DNA of 61,922 nucleotides, from NCBI RefSeq assembly GCF_009663145.1, contig NZ_VKHR01000024.1, positions 1-61,922 on the forward strand, read 5' to 3'. The position numbers and the translations under genes were made by a program. Origin of the DNA: Shewanella sp. TC10. Its GTDB lineage: Bacteria > Pseudomonadota > Gammaproteobacteria > Enterobacterales > Shewanellaceae. Shown piece after piece: positions 10,218-20,350 of the stretch (position 1 is its first letter; every line of letters begins with the position of its first letter). The notes beneath the pieces are model-generated. The model was not told where the DNA came from and did no database searches. It saw nothing but the letters and a program-made list of their open reading frames with translations.

Positions 10218-11630
10218 ATGAAAGTATTAAAAACAGCTGCAGCTTTAGCTGTCGGTGTGGCATTACTTGCGGGTTGTAATGACGAAACTAATAACTACTA
10301 CCCAGGTGAACCAACACCTGAAACCACAGATGTTCGCATCGGCGCTTATAACCTATCTTTTGACAGAAATACCTTTGCAGATCTTGTATCAGAAATGACG
10401 CTGACCGTTGCAGATCAAGATGACTTAATGGATAAATGGTTTGATGGCACGTTAACCGATGACGAAAAAGCAGTCGCTGAAAAAGTGATTCAAATTCGTA
10501 ATGTGGCAGCCATTATTCAAACAGAACGTCCTGCAGTGCTATGGATGGGTGAATTTAATAACGACGGCACAGCAGAAGATCAACAAGCTATTCAAGGTTT
10601 CCGTTTAAACTACCTTTCTGTACCACAAAATGCATTAGGCTCTACAGCGGACGAGTTTAAAGCCCTTGAGCCAATTCAGTTTGGTTACTTTGAAAACTTC
10701 GCCACTAACACAGGTTTATTAAGCGGCTACGACTTAAACCACGACGGTAAAGTTGCACTACCTGATGACGCATGGGGCTTTGGCTTCTACCACGGTCAAT
10801 ACGCATTTAGCTTATTATCTCAGTACCCAATCGATACAGATAACATCCGTACTTTCCAAGATTTTAAGTGGAAAGACATGCCTGGCGAAACTAACCCGAC
10901 TATCATCAATTGTGAAGATGAAAATAACCCTATCCCAGAAGGAAAATCTTGTGGTGATGAATGGTATAGCGCAGAAGCTTGGGCAGAAAAGCCTATGTCG
11001 TCTAAAAACCATGTAGACGCACCTATCATCATCCCTACTGAAGATGGTGAAAAAGTCATTCACATTCTTATGTCACACCCAACCCCACCGGTTTTCGACA
11101 CAGTAACTGAAAACAATAAGTTACTAAACCGTGCTGAAATCAAATTCTGGGATGACTACACATCAGGTGAAGGCAGCTACATTTATGATGATGCTGGTAA
11201 TAAAGGCGGCATCGACAGTGATGCATCTTTCGTTATTTTAGGTGATTTAAATGCTGATCCTGAATCTGGCGACGGCTACTTAGATACCATCAAAGATTTA
11301 ATGTATAGCGATCAAGTTAACCAATTAGCGACTCATGGTATTTATGCACCTAGTAGTTTAGGTGGCCCTGAATGTCTGTCTAACGGTGAATGTAAAGAAG
11401 AAAACTGGGGCACTAAGTATCCAGATCTTGTGACCAGCACTTCAGGTTTACGTTTAGACCACGTTATCCCATCAAGTGACTTAAACGTGACAGACTCTGG
11501 CGTATTCTGGCCTGCAACGTTTGAAGAAGGTCGTTTAATGATGAACGATGAACGTGTTGGTAACTGGGGAGGCGGCGGAAAGTCAGTTTCTTCAGATCAC
11601 CGTTTAGTATGGATTAACATTGAGCTTTAA
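10218..11630 (+). CDS. Endonuclease/exonuclease/phosphatase-fold lipoprotein (copy 1)
   Basis: About 470 residues. Lipobox ALLAGC (Cys20) places it in the outer or inner membrane envelope. All elements of the EEP (DNase I/Mg-dependent phosphoesterase) active site are visible in order: GAYNLSFD, the metal Glu of MGEFNNDG, the His of MSHPTPP, GDLNAD, RLDHV, and the final SSDHR. Substrate could be nucleic acid or a phosphoester; no specificity motif is recognised. An in-frame ATG at 10206 follows AGGAGG, but the leader of the paralog has no such ATG and matches from the ATG at 10218, which has GGGG 6 bases before it and gives a normal signal peptide. I therefore prefer 10218. Tandem copy follows. 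Confidence 0.85.
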   Translation: MKVLKTAAALAVGVALLAGCNDETNNYYPGEPTPETTDVRIGAYNLSFDRNTFADLVSEMTLTVADQDDLMDKWFDGTLTDDEKAVAEKVIQIRNVAAIIQTERPAVLWMGEFNNDGTAEDQQAIQGFRLNYLSVPQNALGSTADEFKALEPIQFGYFENFATNTGLLSGYDLNHDGKVALPDDAWGFGFYHGQYAFSLLSQYPIDTDNIRTFQDFKWKDMPGETNPTIINCEDENNPIPEGKSCGDEWYSAEAWAEKPMSSKNHVDAPIIIPTEDGEKVIHILMSHPTPPVFDTVTENNKLLNRAEIKFWDDYTSGEGSYIYDDAGNKGGIDSDASFVILGDLNADPESGDGYLDTIKDLMYSDQVNQLATHGIYAPSSLGGPECLSNGECKEENWGTKYPDLVTSTSGLRLDHVIPSSDLNVTDSGVFWPATFEEGRLMMNDERVGNWGGGGKSVSSDHRLVWINIEL

Positions 11631-11671
11631 TCTAACTTGTTCATATAAATTGATATAACAATTAATACTGC

Positions 11672-11696
11672 AAAGCCCGCATCACGCGGGCTTTTT
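11672..11696 (+). terminator. Intrinsic terminator after EEP copy 1
   Basis: Same GCCCGC/GCGGGC hairpin and T-tract as the terminator behind the acylase gene. Confidence 0.9.
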
Positions 11697-11838
11697 GTTA
11701 TTGCTTTCCTTAGTAAATTGATACATCAGTTACACTTAAAATGAATGAAAAAAACGTTGTTCCCATCAATGAAATAATTGCCCTTTATACTAGCCCCAAG
11801 TTTTAACACGGTTTTGTTTGAAGCTGTGATGAAGATAA

Positions 11839-11848
11839 GTATAAAATC
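11839..11848 (+). promoter_or_regulatory. Candidate -10 region of the second EEP gene
   Basis: GTATAAAATC, matching the copy upstream of the first EEP gene and placed about 50 bases before the start. Confidence 0.45.
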
Positions 11849-11898
11849 CAAACCAGTTTCCAACAAAGGAAACAAAAAACAATAACAACGGGGTTACA

Positions 11899-13329
11899 AT
11901 GAAAGTATTACAAACCGCTACGGCTTTTGCTGTCAGCGCACTATTACTCATGGGTTGTAATAGTAACAATGATGATTTTAGTCAGCATACTCAGCCAGAT
12001 GCGAATAAATCTCCTGAAGTAATTAACGATATTCGTATCGGTGCTTATAACCTCTCTTTTGATAGAAACAACTTTACAGATCTGATAGCAGAAATGAGCC
12101 TCACTGTGGCTCAGCAAGATGCCTTGATAAAAAAATGGTTTGATAAAAGCTTAATTGATAAAGAAAAAACACTGGCAGAAAAAGTCATTCAAATAAGAAA
12201 CGTCGCGGCTATTATTCAAACTAAGCGTCCAGCAGTGTTATTGATGAGCGAGTTCAATAATGATGGCATTGCAGAAAATGCCCAGGCGTTACAAGGCTTT
12301 CAGCTAAACTACCTTTCTGTGCCTCAAAACACGTTAGGCTCTACTTCTGAAACGGTTAAAACACTTGAGCCCATTGAGTTTGGTTACGTTGAAAACTTCG
12401 CAACTAATACCGGCTTACTGAGCGGATATGACTTAAACCACGATGGCAAAATCGCCTTACCTGCAGATGCATGGGGCTTTGGTGTTTATCATGGTCAATA
12501 CGCGTTCAGCTTGGTTTCTCAATTTCCAATCGATACAGACAAGATCCGTACTTTCCAGCATTTCAAATGGAAAGACATGCCCGGTGAAACCAACCCAGTT
12601 ATCAGCAATTGCCAAGACAAAAAGTATCCTATTCCAGCGGGTAAAGCCTGTGGCGACAATTGGTACAGCGACGCTGCTTGGGCAGAAAAACCAATGTCAT
12701 CTAAAAACCATGTGGATGCACCGATTATCGTTCCCACTGCTAATGGCGATAAAGTGATTCATTTATTAATGTCTCACCCAACCCCACCGGTTTTTGACAC
12801 TGTCACCGAAAACAATAAGCTACTCAACCGAGCAGAAATCAAGTTTTGGCATGATTACATCTCAGGTACAGGCAGCTACATTTACGATGATGAAGGTAAA
12901 AAAGGCGGCATTAACAACCAAGCATCATTTGTTATTTTAGGAGACTTAAATGCAGATCCTCTGTCAGGTGATGGCTATTTAGATACCATCAAAGACTTGA
13001 TGAATAATCACCGAGTTAATCAAGATGCAACCCATGGCAATAAAGCGCCTCGCAGCCTAGGTGGCCCTGAGTGTTTTTCTAACAACGAATGCAGAAAAGA
13101 TAACCGAGATCTCAACTACTCGGCATACATCACCAGCACGTCAGGTTTACGATTGGACCATATTATTCCATCAAGTGACTTAAACGTAACAGGCTCTGGG
13201 GTATTTTGGCCAACAACATCAGAGCAAGGCCATTTGATGATGAAGGATCCCCGTGTTGGGAAATGGGGCGGTGGAAGTAAATCCGTATCATCAGATCACC
13301 GCCTGGTGTGGATTGACGTTAAATTATAA
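11899..13329 (+). CDS. Endonuclease/exonuclease/phosphatase-fold lipoprotein (copy 2)
   Basis: 476 residues and strongly similar to the preceding gene along its whole length; several blocks of 10-20 residues are identical. Lipobox MGCN in LLLMGC, then the same EEP catalytic series (GAYNLSFD, SEFNNDG, MSHPTPP, GDLNADP, RLDHI, SSDHR). The differences are mainly surface-type substitutions toward Lys and Asn, and the active site is kept, so both copies are likely functional after a tandem duplication. GGGG lies 5 bases before the ATG. It has its own promoter-like leader and terminator, so it is not simply co-transcribed with copy 1. Confidence 0.85.
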   Translation: MKVLQTATAFAVSALLLMGCNSNNDDFSQHTQPDANKSPEVINDIRIGAYNLSFDRNNFTDLIAEMSLTVAQQDALIKKWFDKSLIDKEKTLAEKVIQIRNVAAIIQTKRPAVLLMSEFNNDGIAENAQALQGFQLNYLSVPQNTLGSTSETVKTLEPIEFGYVENFATNTGLLSGYDLNHDGKIALPADAWGFGVYHGQYAFSLVSQFPIDTDKIRTFQHFKWKDMPGETNPVISNCQDKKYPIPAGKACGDNWYSDAAWAEKPMSSKNHVDAPIIVPTANGDKVIHLLMSHPTPPVFDTVTENNKLLNRAEIKFWHDYISGTGSYIYDDEGKKGGINNQASFVILGDLNADPLSGDGYLDTIKDLMNNHRVNQDATHGNKAPRSLGGPECFSNNECRKDNRDLNYSAYITSTSGLRLDHIIPSSDLNVTGSGVFWPTTSEQGHLMMKDPRVGKWGGGSKSVSSDHRLVWIDVKL

Positions 13330-13381
13330 CCCAATGGATAGATGACATAATCAGTTATTGTCAATCTAATAGCGATAAGAA

Positions 13382-13404
13382 GGCCCGCATTATGCGGGCT
13401 TTTT
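13382..13404 (+). terminator. Intrinsic terminator after EEP copy 2
   Basis: Stem GCCCGCA/TGCGGGC with a 3-base loop and T-tract; a diverged version of the two upstream terminators. Confidence 0.88.
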
Positions 13405-13590
13405 ACTGCACTTTTTACTTCATTTTTCACTTCATTATGTACTGCACTTCTGGCTGCGTTGTTACTACGTGTTTTAACAGCGATAGTTATAGCGCGCCCT
13501 TTAATACTAGGTGTTAATACTTGCTATTAATCGTAGCTATTAATCATAGCCATCAATAGCAGTCATTAATAACAAATGAGCGTCAACTCA

Positions 13591-13935
13591 TCAAAAGACA
13601 TCCCCATCGATTTCTTGCTGTAGCTTTTCAAGCTCATCTAAAATACGTAAAAACTTTTGTCCGAATTCAGTCACCTTGTATTCCACTCTTGGCGGAATTT
13701 CGTTAAAGGTCAATCTTTCTAAAATACCGAATTCAACGTTTCGCTTAAGGCATTCATTGAGAACTTTAGTGGTTAAGCCTTCAACATGATTGACCATAGC
13801 ACCTGGGCGATTAATATCATTAGCCAGCAGCTGATACACGGTCAGTGACCACTTACATCCGTAAATGGTTTCTACCATCCTAGCGGTGCGCTCTGGCGCC
13901 GACTTTTTTGAAAATTGTTTTACCGTTTTTTTCAT
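13591..13935 (-). CDS. HxlR-family winged-helix transcriptional regulator
   Basis: 114 residues from the ATG at 13935. The frame could extend to a TTG at 13980, which overlaps the upstream gene by 10 bases. The HxlR signature is present: GCKWSLTVYQLL, then a recognition region LTTKVLNECLKRNVEFGILER, a wing with VEYKVTEFG and a C-terminal dimerisation helix. HxlR proteins are small redox- or ligand-responsive regulators of adjacent genes. It follows a glutathione S-transferase gene in the same direction, suggesting that it controls that detoxification gene. Confidence 0.82.
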   Translation of the reverse strand: MKKTVKQFSKKSAPERTARMVETIYGCKWSLTVYQLLANDINRPGAMVNHVEGLTTKVLNECLKRNVEFGILERLTFNEIPPRVEYKVTEFGQKFLRILDELEKLQQEIDGDVF

Positions 13936-13970
13936 AGCAAGTAACTCAATACTCCCCTTTAGTAAAAGCT

Positions 13971-14648
13971 TTAACCACAAAAAACCACATCTTCACGATT
14001 TTCTAGCCAAAGCGGATGTTTAGTCATGACTTTACTGAACATCTTGCTTTGCAGATAACCATTAAGCCAATCCCGCAAATGAGGATATGGCGCTTGTAAG
14101 TACCATTGGCGTTCAACCCGAGCAAACTGACGAATAAATGGCAATAACGCAATGTCCGCTAAGCTTTCTCTGTCGGCCATTAAATATCGATGCTGAGACA
14201 ATATTGTCTCAAGCTTGGCAATATAAACTTCACAGGCTTCTCTACATTCTACGATATTGGATTCACTGTAACGTTTAGCACATTTATAGTTTTCTAAGCA
14301 GCGCTTGAACTCACTATCAAAGATATAAATTAACTTCAGCATCGCATCTAACGAGTCATCTGCAGCAAACAACAAATCATCTGGATCACCCTGAGTTAAT
14401 GCCCACAACATCACTTCAAAACTTTCTTCTATAATTGTTCCTGTTTGAGTGACAACCACAGGGACTGTTCCCTTGGGCGACACCGCTAACATTTCAGCGG
14501 GTTTATCACTTAAAACCAGATCACGAAGCAATACTGGCTGTTTTGACTTATAAATTGCTATTCTAGCTCGCATTGCGAACGGACAATTTCTGAGCGAGTA
14601 GATGACAGGTAAATCCATGATTTTATTCATTGTTGTGTTATTTTCCAT
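13971..14648 (-). CDS. Glutathione S-transferase family protein
   Basis: 225 residues. The N-terminal thioredoxin-like domain begins with YSLRNCPFAMRARIA, where the Cys-Pro-Phe is the usual GST omega/GrxB-type position, followed by the cis-Pro motif GTVPVVV and a Glu-Ser contact (EESFEVMLWAL). An all-helical C-terminal domain completes the fold. Omega-like GSTs reduce mixed disulfides or dehydroascorbate-like substrates rather than conjugate. Start at 14648 or the Met 6 codons later; neither has a strong ribosome site. Likely co-transcribed with the HxlR gene. Confidence 0.82.
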   Translation of the reverse strand: MENNTTMNKIMDLPVIYSLRNCPFAMRARIAIYKSKQPVLLRDLVLSDKPAEMLAVSPKGTVPVVVTQTGTIIEESFEVMLWALTQGDPDDLLFAADDSLDAMLKLIYIFDSEFKRCLENYKCAKRYSESNIVECREACEVYIAKLETILSQHRYLMADRESLADIALLPFIRQFARVERQWYLQAPYPHLRDWLNGYLQSKMFSKVMTKHPLWLENREDVVFCG

Positions 14649-14756
14649 ACAACTTATATACGGGCTTACTAATTAATAATGTACTTTAACGATATTCATT
14701 AGCAAAATATACGGGTAACATCCCCTCACTAAAATTAACTGAGAACCTTTAAGAAC

Positions 14757-17048
14757 ATGAAACCGAAGATTGAATTATTAGCCCCAGGTGGTGATGTCGA
14801 AGCGATTAAAGCGGCCATTATTGCTGGTGCAAATGCTGTTTATTGCGGCTTAGATACTTTTAACGCCCGTAATCGCGCAGCTAATATTTCATTCGATCAA
14901 TTGGTCGGGATCATCAGACTTGCGCATCAATATGACTGCCAAATATTCTTAACCCTCAACATTGTTATTTTAGAGCAAGAATTCAAAACGCTTATCAAGC
15001 TGCTCAATAAGTTGGTTAATACCACCTTAGACGGCGTAATTGTGCAAGATATTGGTCTGCTTTATGTATTACGTAAACATTTCCCAACCTTAGATATCCA
15101 TGCATCGACTCAGTTAACGACCCACAATGCCGGCCAAATTCCGTTCCTTAAAAAACTTGGGGTAACCCGAGTTAATTTATCACGCGAACTTAACCTACGT
15201 GAAATAACCACGTTAGCGAAAGTCGGTAAAGAACATGACACTCTATTAGAAGTGTTTGTGCATGGCTCGTTATGTGTCGCCTTCTCTGGCTTATGCTATT
15301 CAACTTCAGCCAGTGCTGGTAACTCAGGTAACCGAGGTCGTTGTAGCCAAGCATGCCGCGAAGAGTACGAAACCACTGAGTCGGGAAACAATTTCCCGTT
15401 AAATATTAAAGATAACTCCGCATTTTTCGACTTGCCTGCATTAATTGAAGCCGGCGTATATTCGTTTAAAGTTGAAGGTCGCATTAAAGGCGCTAGTTAT
15501 GTTCACACAGTCATTGACAGTTTCCGTAAGCAAATTGATGGCTATGTTGAAACAGGCGAACTCACCCAAGATGGCGAGCGCTTATACAAAGTATTTAACC
15601 GTGATTTCACCAATGCATTTTTACGTGGTGACTTAAACCAATCGATGTTTATCGATAACCCACGAGATAACTCTAAAAACCATTTAGTCGACCAGCTTAA
15701 AGCTGAAAAAGGCGAGTCGATTTCGGTGGTGCAAATCCATGATGCACAGCAACAATTGCAAGTGGATAAGCAACAAATTAATGCCTCTGTGGATGATAAA
15801 ATCGCCCATTTAAGCATCGAAAAAATCAAATTAATCTTAAGCTTTGCGAGTGAAGAAGCTAAGCCATTAACACTTACAGTCACTACCCAAAGCGCAGCAA
15901 GTGATCTTGCCGATATCGAATCAAAAACCCTAGTGTTTAGTTCAAGCAGCGTAATGCGCCCAAGCGAAAAGTTAAGTGTTGATAAAGAAGCGATTGAAAA
16001 GCGCTTTAAAAATATCAACAATGCTAACTTCGAGTTAATTCAACTAGATACTGATAACTTAACCGATGGTATGAGTATTCCATACCGCGAAATTACCACC
16101 TTAAAAAATGAGCTGTTAGCTTATTTAAATAACGGTATTGAAGTGATCGCAGAAGTTGAGTTACCAAAACTTGAGCGTAATAAGAAAGATGCTGAACAAC
16201 AGCCAGCTCTGTCGATGTTGATTTGCGATGAAGAAGATGCAGCACTCGCCGATGTCACTGACGGCGATATTTATTTTAAATTACCTGATGCCTATAAACG
16301 TGGCTGCACTAAATATGTCGACTTTTTACAGCAAAACCCGCGCCTTATTCCTTGGTTCCCACCAGTATTAATTGGTAAAGATTATGACGTCGCGCTCAAT
16401 ATCCTTGAGCAAGTTAAGCCGCCACTCATTGTCACTAACAATACCGGTATTGCTTATCATGCTAATAGACTCGGCATTCAGTGGATAGCTGGACCATTTT
16501 TAAATACCACTAACTCTTATGCTTTATTAGCATTGAAGGAAGGGTTTGATTGTGCTGGCGCGTTCATTTCAAATGAAATTAACAAGCAACAGATGAAACA
16601 AATTGCCAGACCAAATAACTTTAAAATGCTTTACAGCATTTACCACCCTATTTTGTTAATGGCTAGCCGTCAGTGTTTCTTCCAGCAAAGTGTCGGCTGC
16701 GAAAAACCGCGTATTGATAATGGCTGTATGTTGTCTTGTGATAAATCCACCAGCATTAAAAACCTCAAAGGTGACTCGTTTGCCATTGATAAACAAAAAG
16801 CGGGTTACCCAAGTATTTATAACCAAGACCAATTCTTAAATACTGAGATTATTGATGACTTAAGCCATATGTTTGATGGCTTTATGATTGATTTAACCAA
16901 CATTGGCGCGGGTGATAGACAATCACCTGATAAAGTTGAGCTTATAAAGCAATTTGAAGCCCTGCTTGCAGGTAAAAATGAAGCCAGTGAAACCTTATAT
17001 AAAATGGTGCCAGAATCGACCCATTTACAATATGAAAACGGGCTATAA
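14757..17048 (+). CDS. Peptidase U32 family protein (RlhA/TrhP-like RNA hydroxylation type)
   Basis: 763 residues. The N-terminal TIM-barrel-like region ELLAPGGDVEAIKAAI...ANAVYCG is diagnostic for U32 proteins, and the family signature lies at 166-180 (EVFVHGSLCVAFSGLC) with the following Cys of RGRCSQAC. Clustered cysteines here and near the C-terminus (QCFFQ...CEKP...GCMLSC) fit an iron-sulfur or redox role. Characterised relatives RlhA and TrhP use prephenate-dependent hydroxylation of 23S rRNA or tRNA, and most are not proteases. The protein is longer than TrhP (about 450) and carries a distinct C-terminal domain. Single gene with its own terminator. Confidence 0.83.
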   Translation: MKPKIELLAPGGDVEAIKAAIIAGANAVYCGLDTFNARNRAANISFDQLVGIIRLAHQYDCQIFLTLNIVILEQEFKTLIKLLNKLVNTTLDGVIVQDIGLLYVLRKHFPTLDIHASTQLTTHNAGQIPFLKKLGVTRVNLSRELNLREITTLAKVGKEHDTLLEVFVHGSLCVAFSGLCYSTSASAGNSGNRGRCSQACREEYETTESGNNFPLNIKDNSAFFDLPALIEAGVYSFKVEGRIKGASYVHTVIDSFRKQIDGYVETGELTQDGERLYKVFNRDFTNAFLRGDLNQSMFIDNPRDNSKNHLVDQLKAEKGESISVVQIHDAQQQLQVDKQQINASVDDKIAHLSIEKIKLILSFASEEAKPLTLTVTTQSAASDLADIESKTLVFSSSSVMRPSEKLSVDKEAIEKRFKNINNANFELIQLDTDNLTDGMSIPYREITTLKNELLAYLNNGIEVIAEVELPKLERNKKDAEQQPALSMLICDEEDAALADVTDGDIYFKLPDAYKRGCTKYVDFLQQNPRLIPWFPPVLIGKDYDVALNILEQVKPPLIVTNNTGIAYHANRLGIQWIAGPFLNTTNSYALLALKEGFDCAGAFISNEINKQQMKQIARPNNFKMLYSIYHPILLMASRQCFFQQSVGCEKPRIDNGCMLSCDKSTSIKNLKGDSFAIDKQKAGYPSIYNQDQFLNTEIIDDLSHMFDGFMIDLTNIGAGDRQSPDKVELIKQFEALLAGKNEASETLYKMVPESTHLQYENGL

Positions 17049-17436
17049 ATAGAATAGCTATCGGTTATTAAAACAGCCCAGCACCTCAAATTGCTGGGCT
17101 TTTTATTGTCTAGATATTGATATAACTCCTGCTAACCATACTCTGCTACATCACCGACACCGTATTCATCATCAACACATAAACCATTGAATTAACTTAA
17201 TTTACAAAAAAGTGTATCAAATTGATTCAGAGTGTAAATAGTTAAAATAATTTAAACATTTGTTTAAATTAAGTTTTTTTTACTGGCTAGTTTATTTCAC
17301 TAAAAATCTCGCTTAAGCAGTTGGTTTATATACTGTAAATCCATTGTTATTTAGATTACATTCCCATTATATTTTTGAGGTCAAAGTCACAATTTACCCT
17401 TTTTTATGACCTCTGCAGTTTAATATAAGAAGAATT
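17049..17436. other. Intergenic region upstream of the PAS chemoreceptor
   Basis: Starts with a terminator and continues as AT-rich sequence containing a T-run near 17273-17280. No ORF or other structure noted. Confidence 0.5.
17075..17105 (+). terminator. Intrinsic terminator after the U32 gene
   Basis: 9-bp stem AGCCCAGCA/TGCTGGGCT, 8-base loop, followed by TTTTT. Confidence 0.9.
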
Positions 17437-19011
17437 ATGAAAAATCATACTGCAAGCTATAAAACGAATAACCAAGAGTTCTTTTTCTCCCCTGACACCC
17501 CATTGGTTTCAAGTACTGATCCCAAGGGAATCATCACCCACTGTAATCAAGCATTTATCGACACCAGTGGCTATAGCCGCGAAGAACTGATTGGCCAGCC
17601 CCACAATATTGTCCGTCACCCTGATATGCCAGCCGCTGTTTTTGAGACCATGTGGAAAACACTTAAAGCGGGAAATGTGTGGATGGGCTTGGTTAAAAAC
17701 CGTCGTAAGAATGGTGACTTTTACTGGGTAAGCGCATTTGTAACCCCGGTTTATGACGGTCATAACCTGGTTGGATATGAGTCAGTCAGAGTATGTGCTG
17801 AAACATCAGAGAAACAACGTGCAGCACAAACTTATCAGCGTATTTTAGCGGGGAAAGCCGCTACACCTAAAACAACCCAATTAGGTTATAGCTTACAGAA
17901 ATTATTACCCATCTTAGTCCCTGGACTCGTATTACTGGGCTTGTTTGCTTGGCAAGCTAATACATTTGCCATCACTGCAACCTTATTGATGCTAATACTT
18001 AGTAGCATCTGGAGTCTTCATCAACAAGGGCAGCATTGGCAGTCATTGCTCAATATCAGCCCTAAATCATTTGCTGATGCTACTGTAGCCCAAACTTACT
18101 TTGATGATGTTGGTGTCAGCGCTCAGGCTAAGCTTGCCTTTATTAGCGAAATGGCAAGGTGTCGCACCGCACTCACTCGTATCAATGAATCAGTGACAGG
18201 ATTGAGTGATATTTCAGCTATCAGTAAAACTCAAGTGTCTGTGACTCAAACGTCAGTTGAACAACAAGGTCTAGCAACCCAACAAATAGCCTCTGCCATT
18301 ACTGAAATGTCACAAGCAATTCAAGAAGTGGCTCAAAAGATAGAAGAAAATGCTCACAGTGCAGAAAATGCCATTCAGTACGTTGATAAAGGCGGCGACT
18401 TAGCGAATGAATCACTGGCATCAATTCATCAGTTAAGTCACACCGTCGACAGTATCGCGGTCACCGTTAAAGAGCTTGCAGATTCAACTGAACAAATCGG
18501 TCAAGCTGCCAACCTTATTTCATCGATTGCCGATCAAACTAACCTGCTGGCATTAAATGCGGCCATCGAAGCAGCTAGAGCTGGCGAGCAAGGTCGAGGT
18601 TTTAGTGTCGTTGCAGATGAAGTCCGCGCGTTAGCATTAAAGACTCGAGAATCGACCGATCAAATTCATGCTGTAATTAAGCAACTCTCAGCCCGAACTA
18701 ATAGCGCCGTTGAAATGTCGACCCAAGGTGAACTAGCAGCTAAACACGGTGTTGAAGTGGTGGAAAATACTCGTAATGCCTTGAGTGAAATTAAAGATGC
18801 TGTAGGTAGCATTACCGACATGACGTTTCAAATGTCCTCAGCCGTTGAAGAGCAAAGTGCGGTTGCTGAGCATATCAACCAGCAAATCATCGATATTGCC
18901 GATGGCGCAACTGATACCGCAAATGCGGCCAACCAGTCATTAACAGCCAGTGAATCCCTTGAAAATACCATCGGGGTGTTTCACTCGTTAATCAGACGCT
19001 TTCGCTTATAG
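17437..19011 (+). CDS. Aer-like methyl-accepting chemotaxis protein with PAS domain
   Basis: 524 residues: PAS domain at about 25-120 ([43 protein letters not shown]) in the form found in the Aer redox/energy-taxis sensors, where FAD is bound; a hydrophobic membrane segment pair at about 160-195; then a cytoplasmic signalling domain with the conserved hairpin tip near residue 369 ([20 protein letters not shown]). No periplasmic domain is present, so it senses an intracellular cue. AAGAAG precedes the ATG. It stands alone, as many Shewanella receptors do. Confidence 0.9.
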   Translation: MKNHTASYKTNNQEFFFSPDTPLVSSTDPKGIITHCNQAFIDTSGYSREELIGQPHNIVRHPDMPAAVFETMWKTLKAGNVWMGLVKNRRKNGDFYWVSAFVTPVYDGHNLVGYESVRVCAETSEKQRAAQTYQRILAGKAATPKTTQLGYSLQKLLPILVPGLVLLGLFAWQANTFAITATLLMLILSSIWSLHQQGQHWQSLLNISPKSFADATVAQTYFDDVGVSAQAKLAFISEMARCRTALTRINESVTGLSDISAISKTQVSVTQTSVEQQGLATQQIASAITEMSQAIQEVAQKIEENAHSAENAIQYVDKGGDLANESLASIHQLSHTVDSIAVTVKELADSTEQIGQAANLISSIADQTNLLALNAAIEAARAGEQGRGFSVVADEVRALALKTRESTDQIHAVIKQLSARTNSAVEMSTQGELAAKHGVEVVENTRNALSEIKDAVGSITDMTFQMSSAVEEQSAVAEHINQQIIDIADGATDTANAANQSLTASESLENTIGVFHSLIRRFRL

Positions 19012-19040
19012 CCCTCTAGCAATGTAAATAGTCAACCCTA

Positions 19041-19073
19041 GTGAGAAAGTGCTGCTTTGGCGGCCTTTCTCAC
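19041..19073 (+). terminator. Possible terminator or hairpin after the PAS chemoreceptor
   Basis: GTGAGAAAG pairs with CTTTCTCAC across a 15-base loop. No long T-tract follows, only C and T, so the strength is uncertain. Confidence 0.5.
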
Positions 19074-19177
19074 CCCCCTTTCCCCAATCCAACCTTCAGC
19101 GCTAGCACTATTATTAGTGAGTCGTTATAATCCTCCACTCATTATCAGTCTCATCTTTATTACGCTAGGAGCTATTT

Positions 19178-19657
19178 TTGGCACACACTTACATTCCATT
19201 AGATGCATACAAACGCAAGTGGATCTTTAACCATAAAGATTTACCCGTGTTAGATACAGATAAAGCATTAATCAAACCGCTCACCGACAAAAGTGCGATG
19301 ACAGTTTGGAATCAATGGATCAGTAATAAGTGTAACCGAGCTGAATTATTCTCTAAAGGTGACTGGGCGGCTAAGCAAGATGCTTGGAAACATACTGAAC
19401 ATTGGCAATCGGCTTGGGATTCAGATGACAATACCCTGCTAGAACCTATCGCTGAATATATCGATTGGGCTGACGATACTCAAGTGTTCTTCTGCTATGA
19501 AAAATACCAAATTATTGAAACAACTTGGGCTGTGTTTGCCCGTAATTGGAAAGCATTTTTGTTTTTTGATGACGGTCCAATCCTGATTGCTCCCAAGAAA
19601 AAACAAGCAATCATGTTCGAACAAAATGGACAATACAAGCTAGGGATGCGCAGCTAA
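19178..19657 (+). CDS. DUF2947-type protein of unknown function
   Basis: 159 residues, starting at TTG with GGAG 6 bases upstream, which decides the start. The first residues (AHTYIPLDAYKRKWIFNH) and the Trp-rich body match small conserved cytosolic proteins of Vibrio and Shewanella that I recall as DUF2947. No signal peptide, membrane segment or catalytic motif is visible. Function unknown. Confidence 0.7.
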   Translation: MAHTYIPLDAYKRKWIFNHKDLPVLDTDKALIKPLTDKSAMTVWNQWISNKCNRAELFSKGDWAAKQDAWKHTEHWQSAWDSDDNTLLEPIAEYIDWADDTQVFFCYEKYQIIETTWAVFARNWKAFLFFDDGPILIAPKKKQAIMFEQNGQYKLGMRS

Positions 19658-19761
19658 AAACCAATAAGCCAGGTTTACTCAATGATCTCGACAGAGCATT
19701 TTAAATGTTCGTCGAGTTCAACATCGACCTGACTGATACGAAAATAATAAATGAGTCCCCT

Positions 19762-20322
19762 ATGAAAGCATTTTCAACAATCGCTCTAACCGCAGTTTTA
19801 CTGACCCCAACACTTGCTGAAGCTAAAACCGTTTCTGGTGTTGAGTTAGCTGATAATCTCACTATTGCCGAGCAATCACTTGCGTTAAATGGCGCTGGTG
19901 TTCGCAGTAAATTCTTTATGGATTTATATGTTGGTAGCTTATACGTTGCAACACCAGCAACAGATTTAACCGCCGTATTAGCTCAACCAACAGCAGTTGT
20001 TCGCCTTAATATTACCTCAGGTATGATCACCTCAGATAAAATGGTCGATGCCATTAATGAAGGTTTTGATAGCGCGACTGACGGCAATACCACTTCAATA
20101 GACAAAAACATAGAACAATTTATGGGTCTATTTACTGAAGAGGTCAGCAAAGGCGATCAATTTACCTTTGTCACCCATAAAGGCGCTGGCGTGACAAGTT
20201 TTAAAAATGGCGTTGAGCAGGCCACTATTGAAGGCGAAGCGTTTAGACAAGCACTACTAAAAATTTGGTTAGGCGACGACCCTGCGCAAAAAAGCTTACG
20301 TAAAAATATGCTGGCTCAATAA
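19762..20322 (+). CDS. Chalcone isomerase-like exported protein
   Basis: 186 residues from the ATG at 19762, which begins a clear Sec signal peptide (MKAFSTIALTAVLLTPTLAEA); a longer frame back to 19705 would bury the signal. The mature part has the bacterial chalcone-isomerase-fold pattern: NGAGVRSKFFMDLYVGSLYV, then VRLNITSGMIT and a C-terminal LLKIWLGDDPAQKSLRKNML. Bacterial members lack the plant substrate-binding residues and probably bind fatty acids or other hydrophobic ligands in the periplasm. Terminated by the hairpin at 20351-20376. Confidence 0.82.
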   Translation: MKAFSTIALTAVLLTPTLAEAKTVSGVELADNLTIAEQSLALNGAGVRSKFFMDLYVGSLYVATPATDLTAVLAQPTAVVRLNITSGMITSDKMVDAINEGFDSATDGNTTSIDKNIEQFMGLFTEEVSKGDQFTFVTHKGAGVTSFKNGVEQATIEGEAFRQALLKIWLGDDPAQKSLRKNMLAQ

Positions 20323-20350
20323 CCTTGGCAGCAAAAAGCTTATAGCAATA

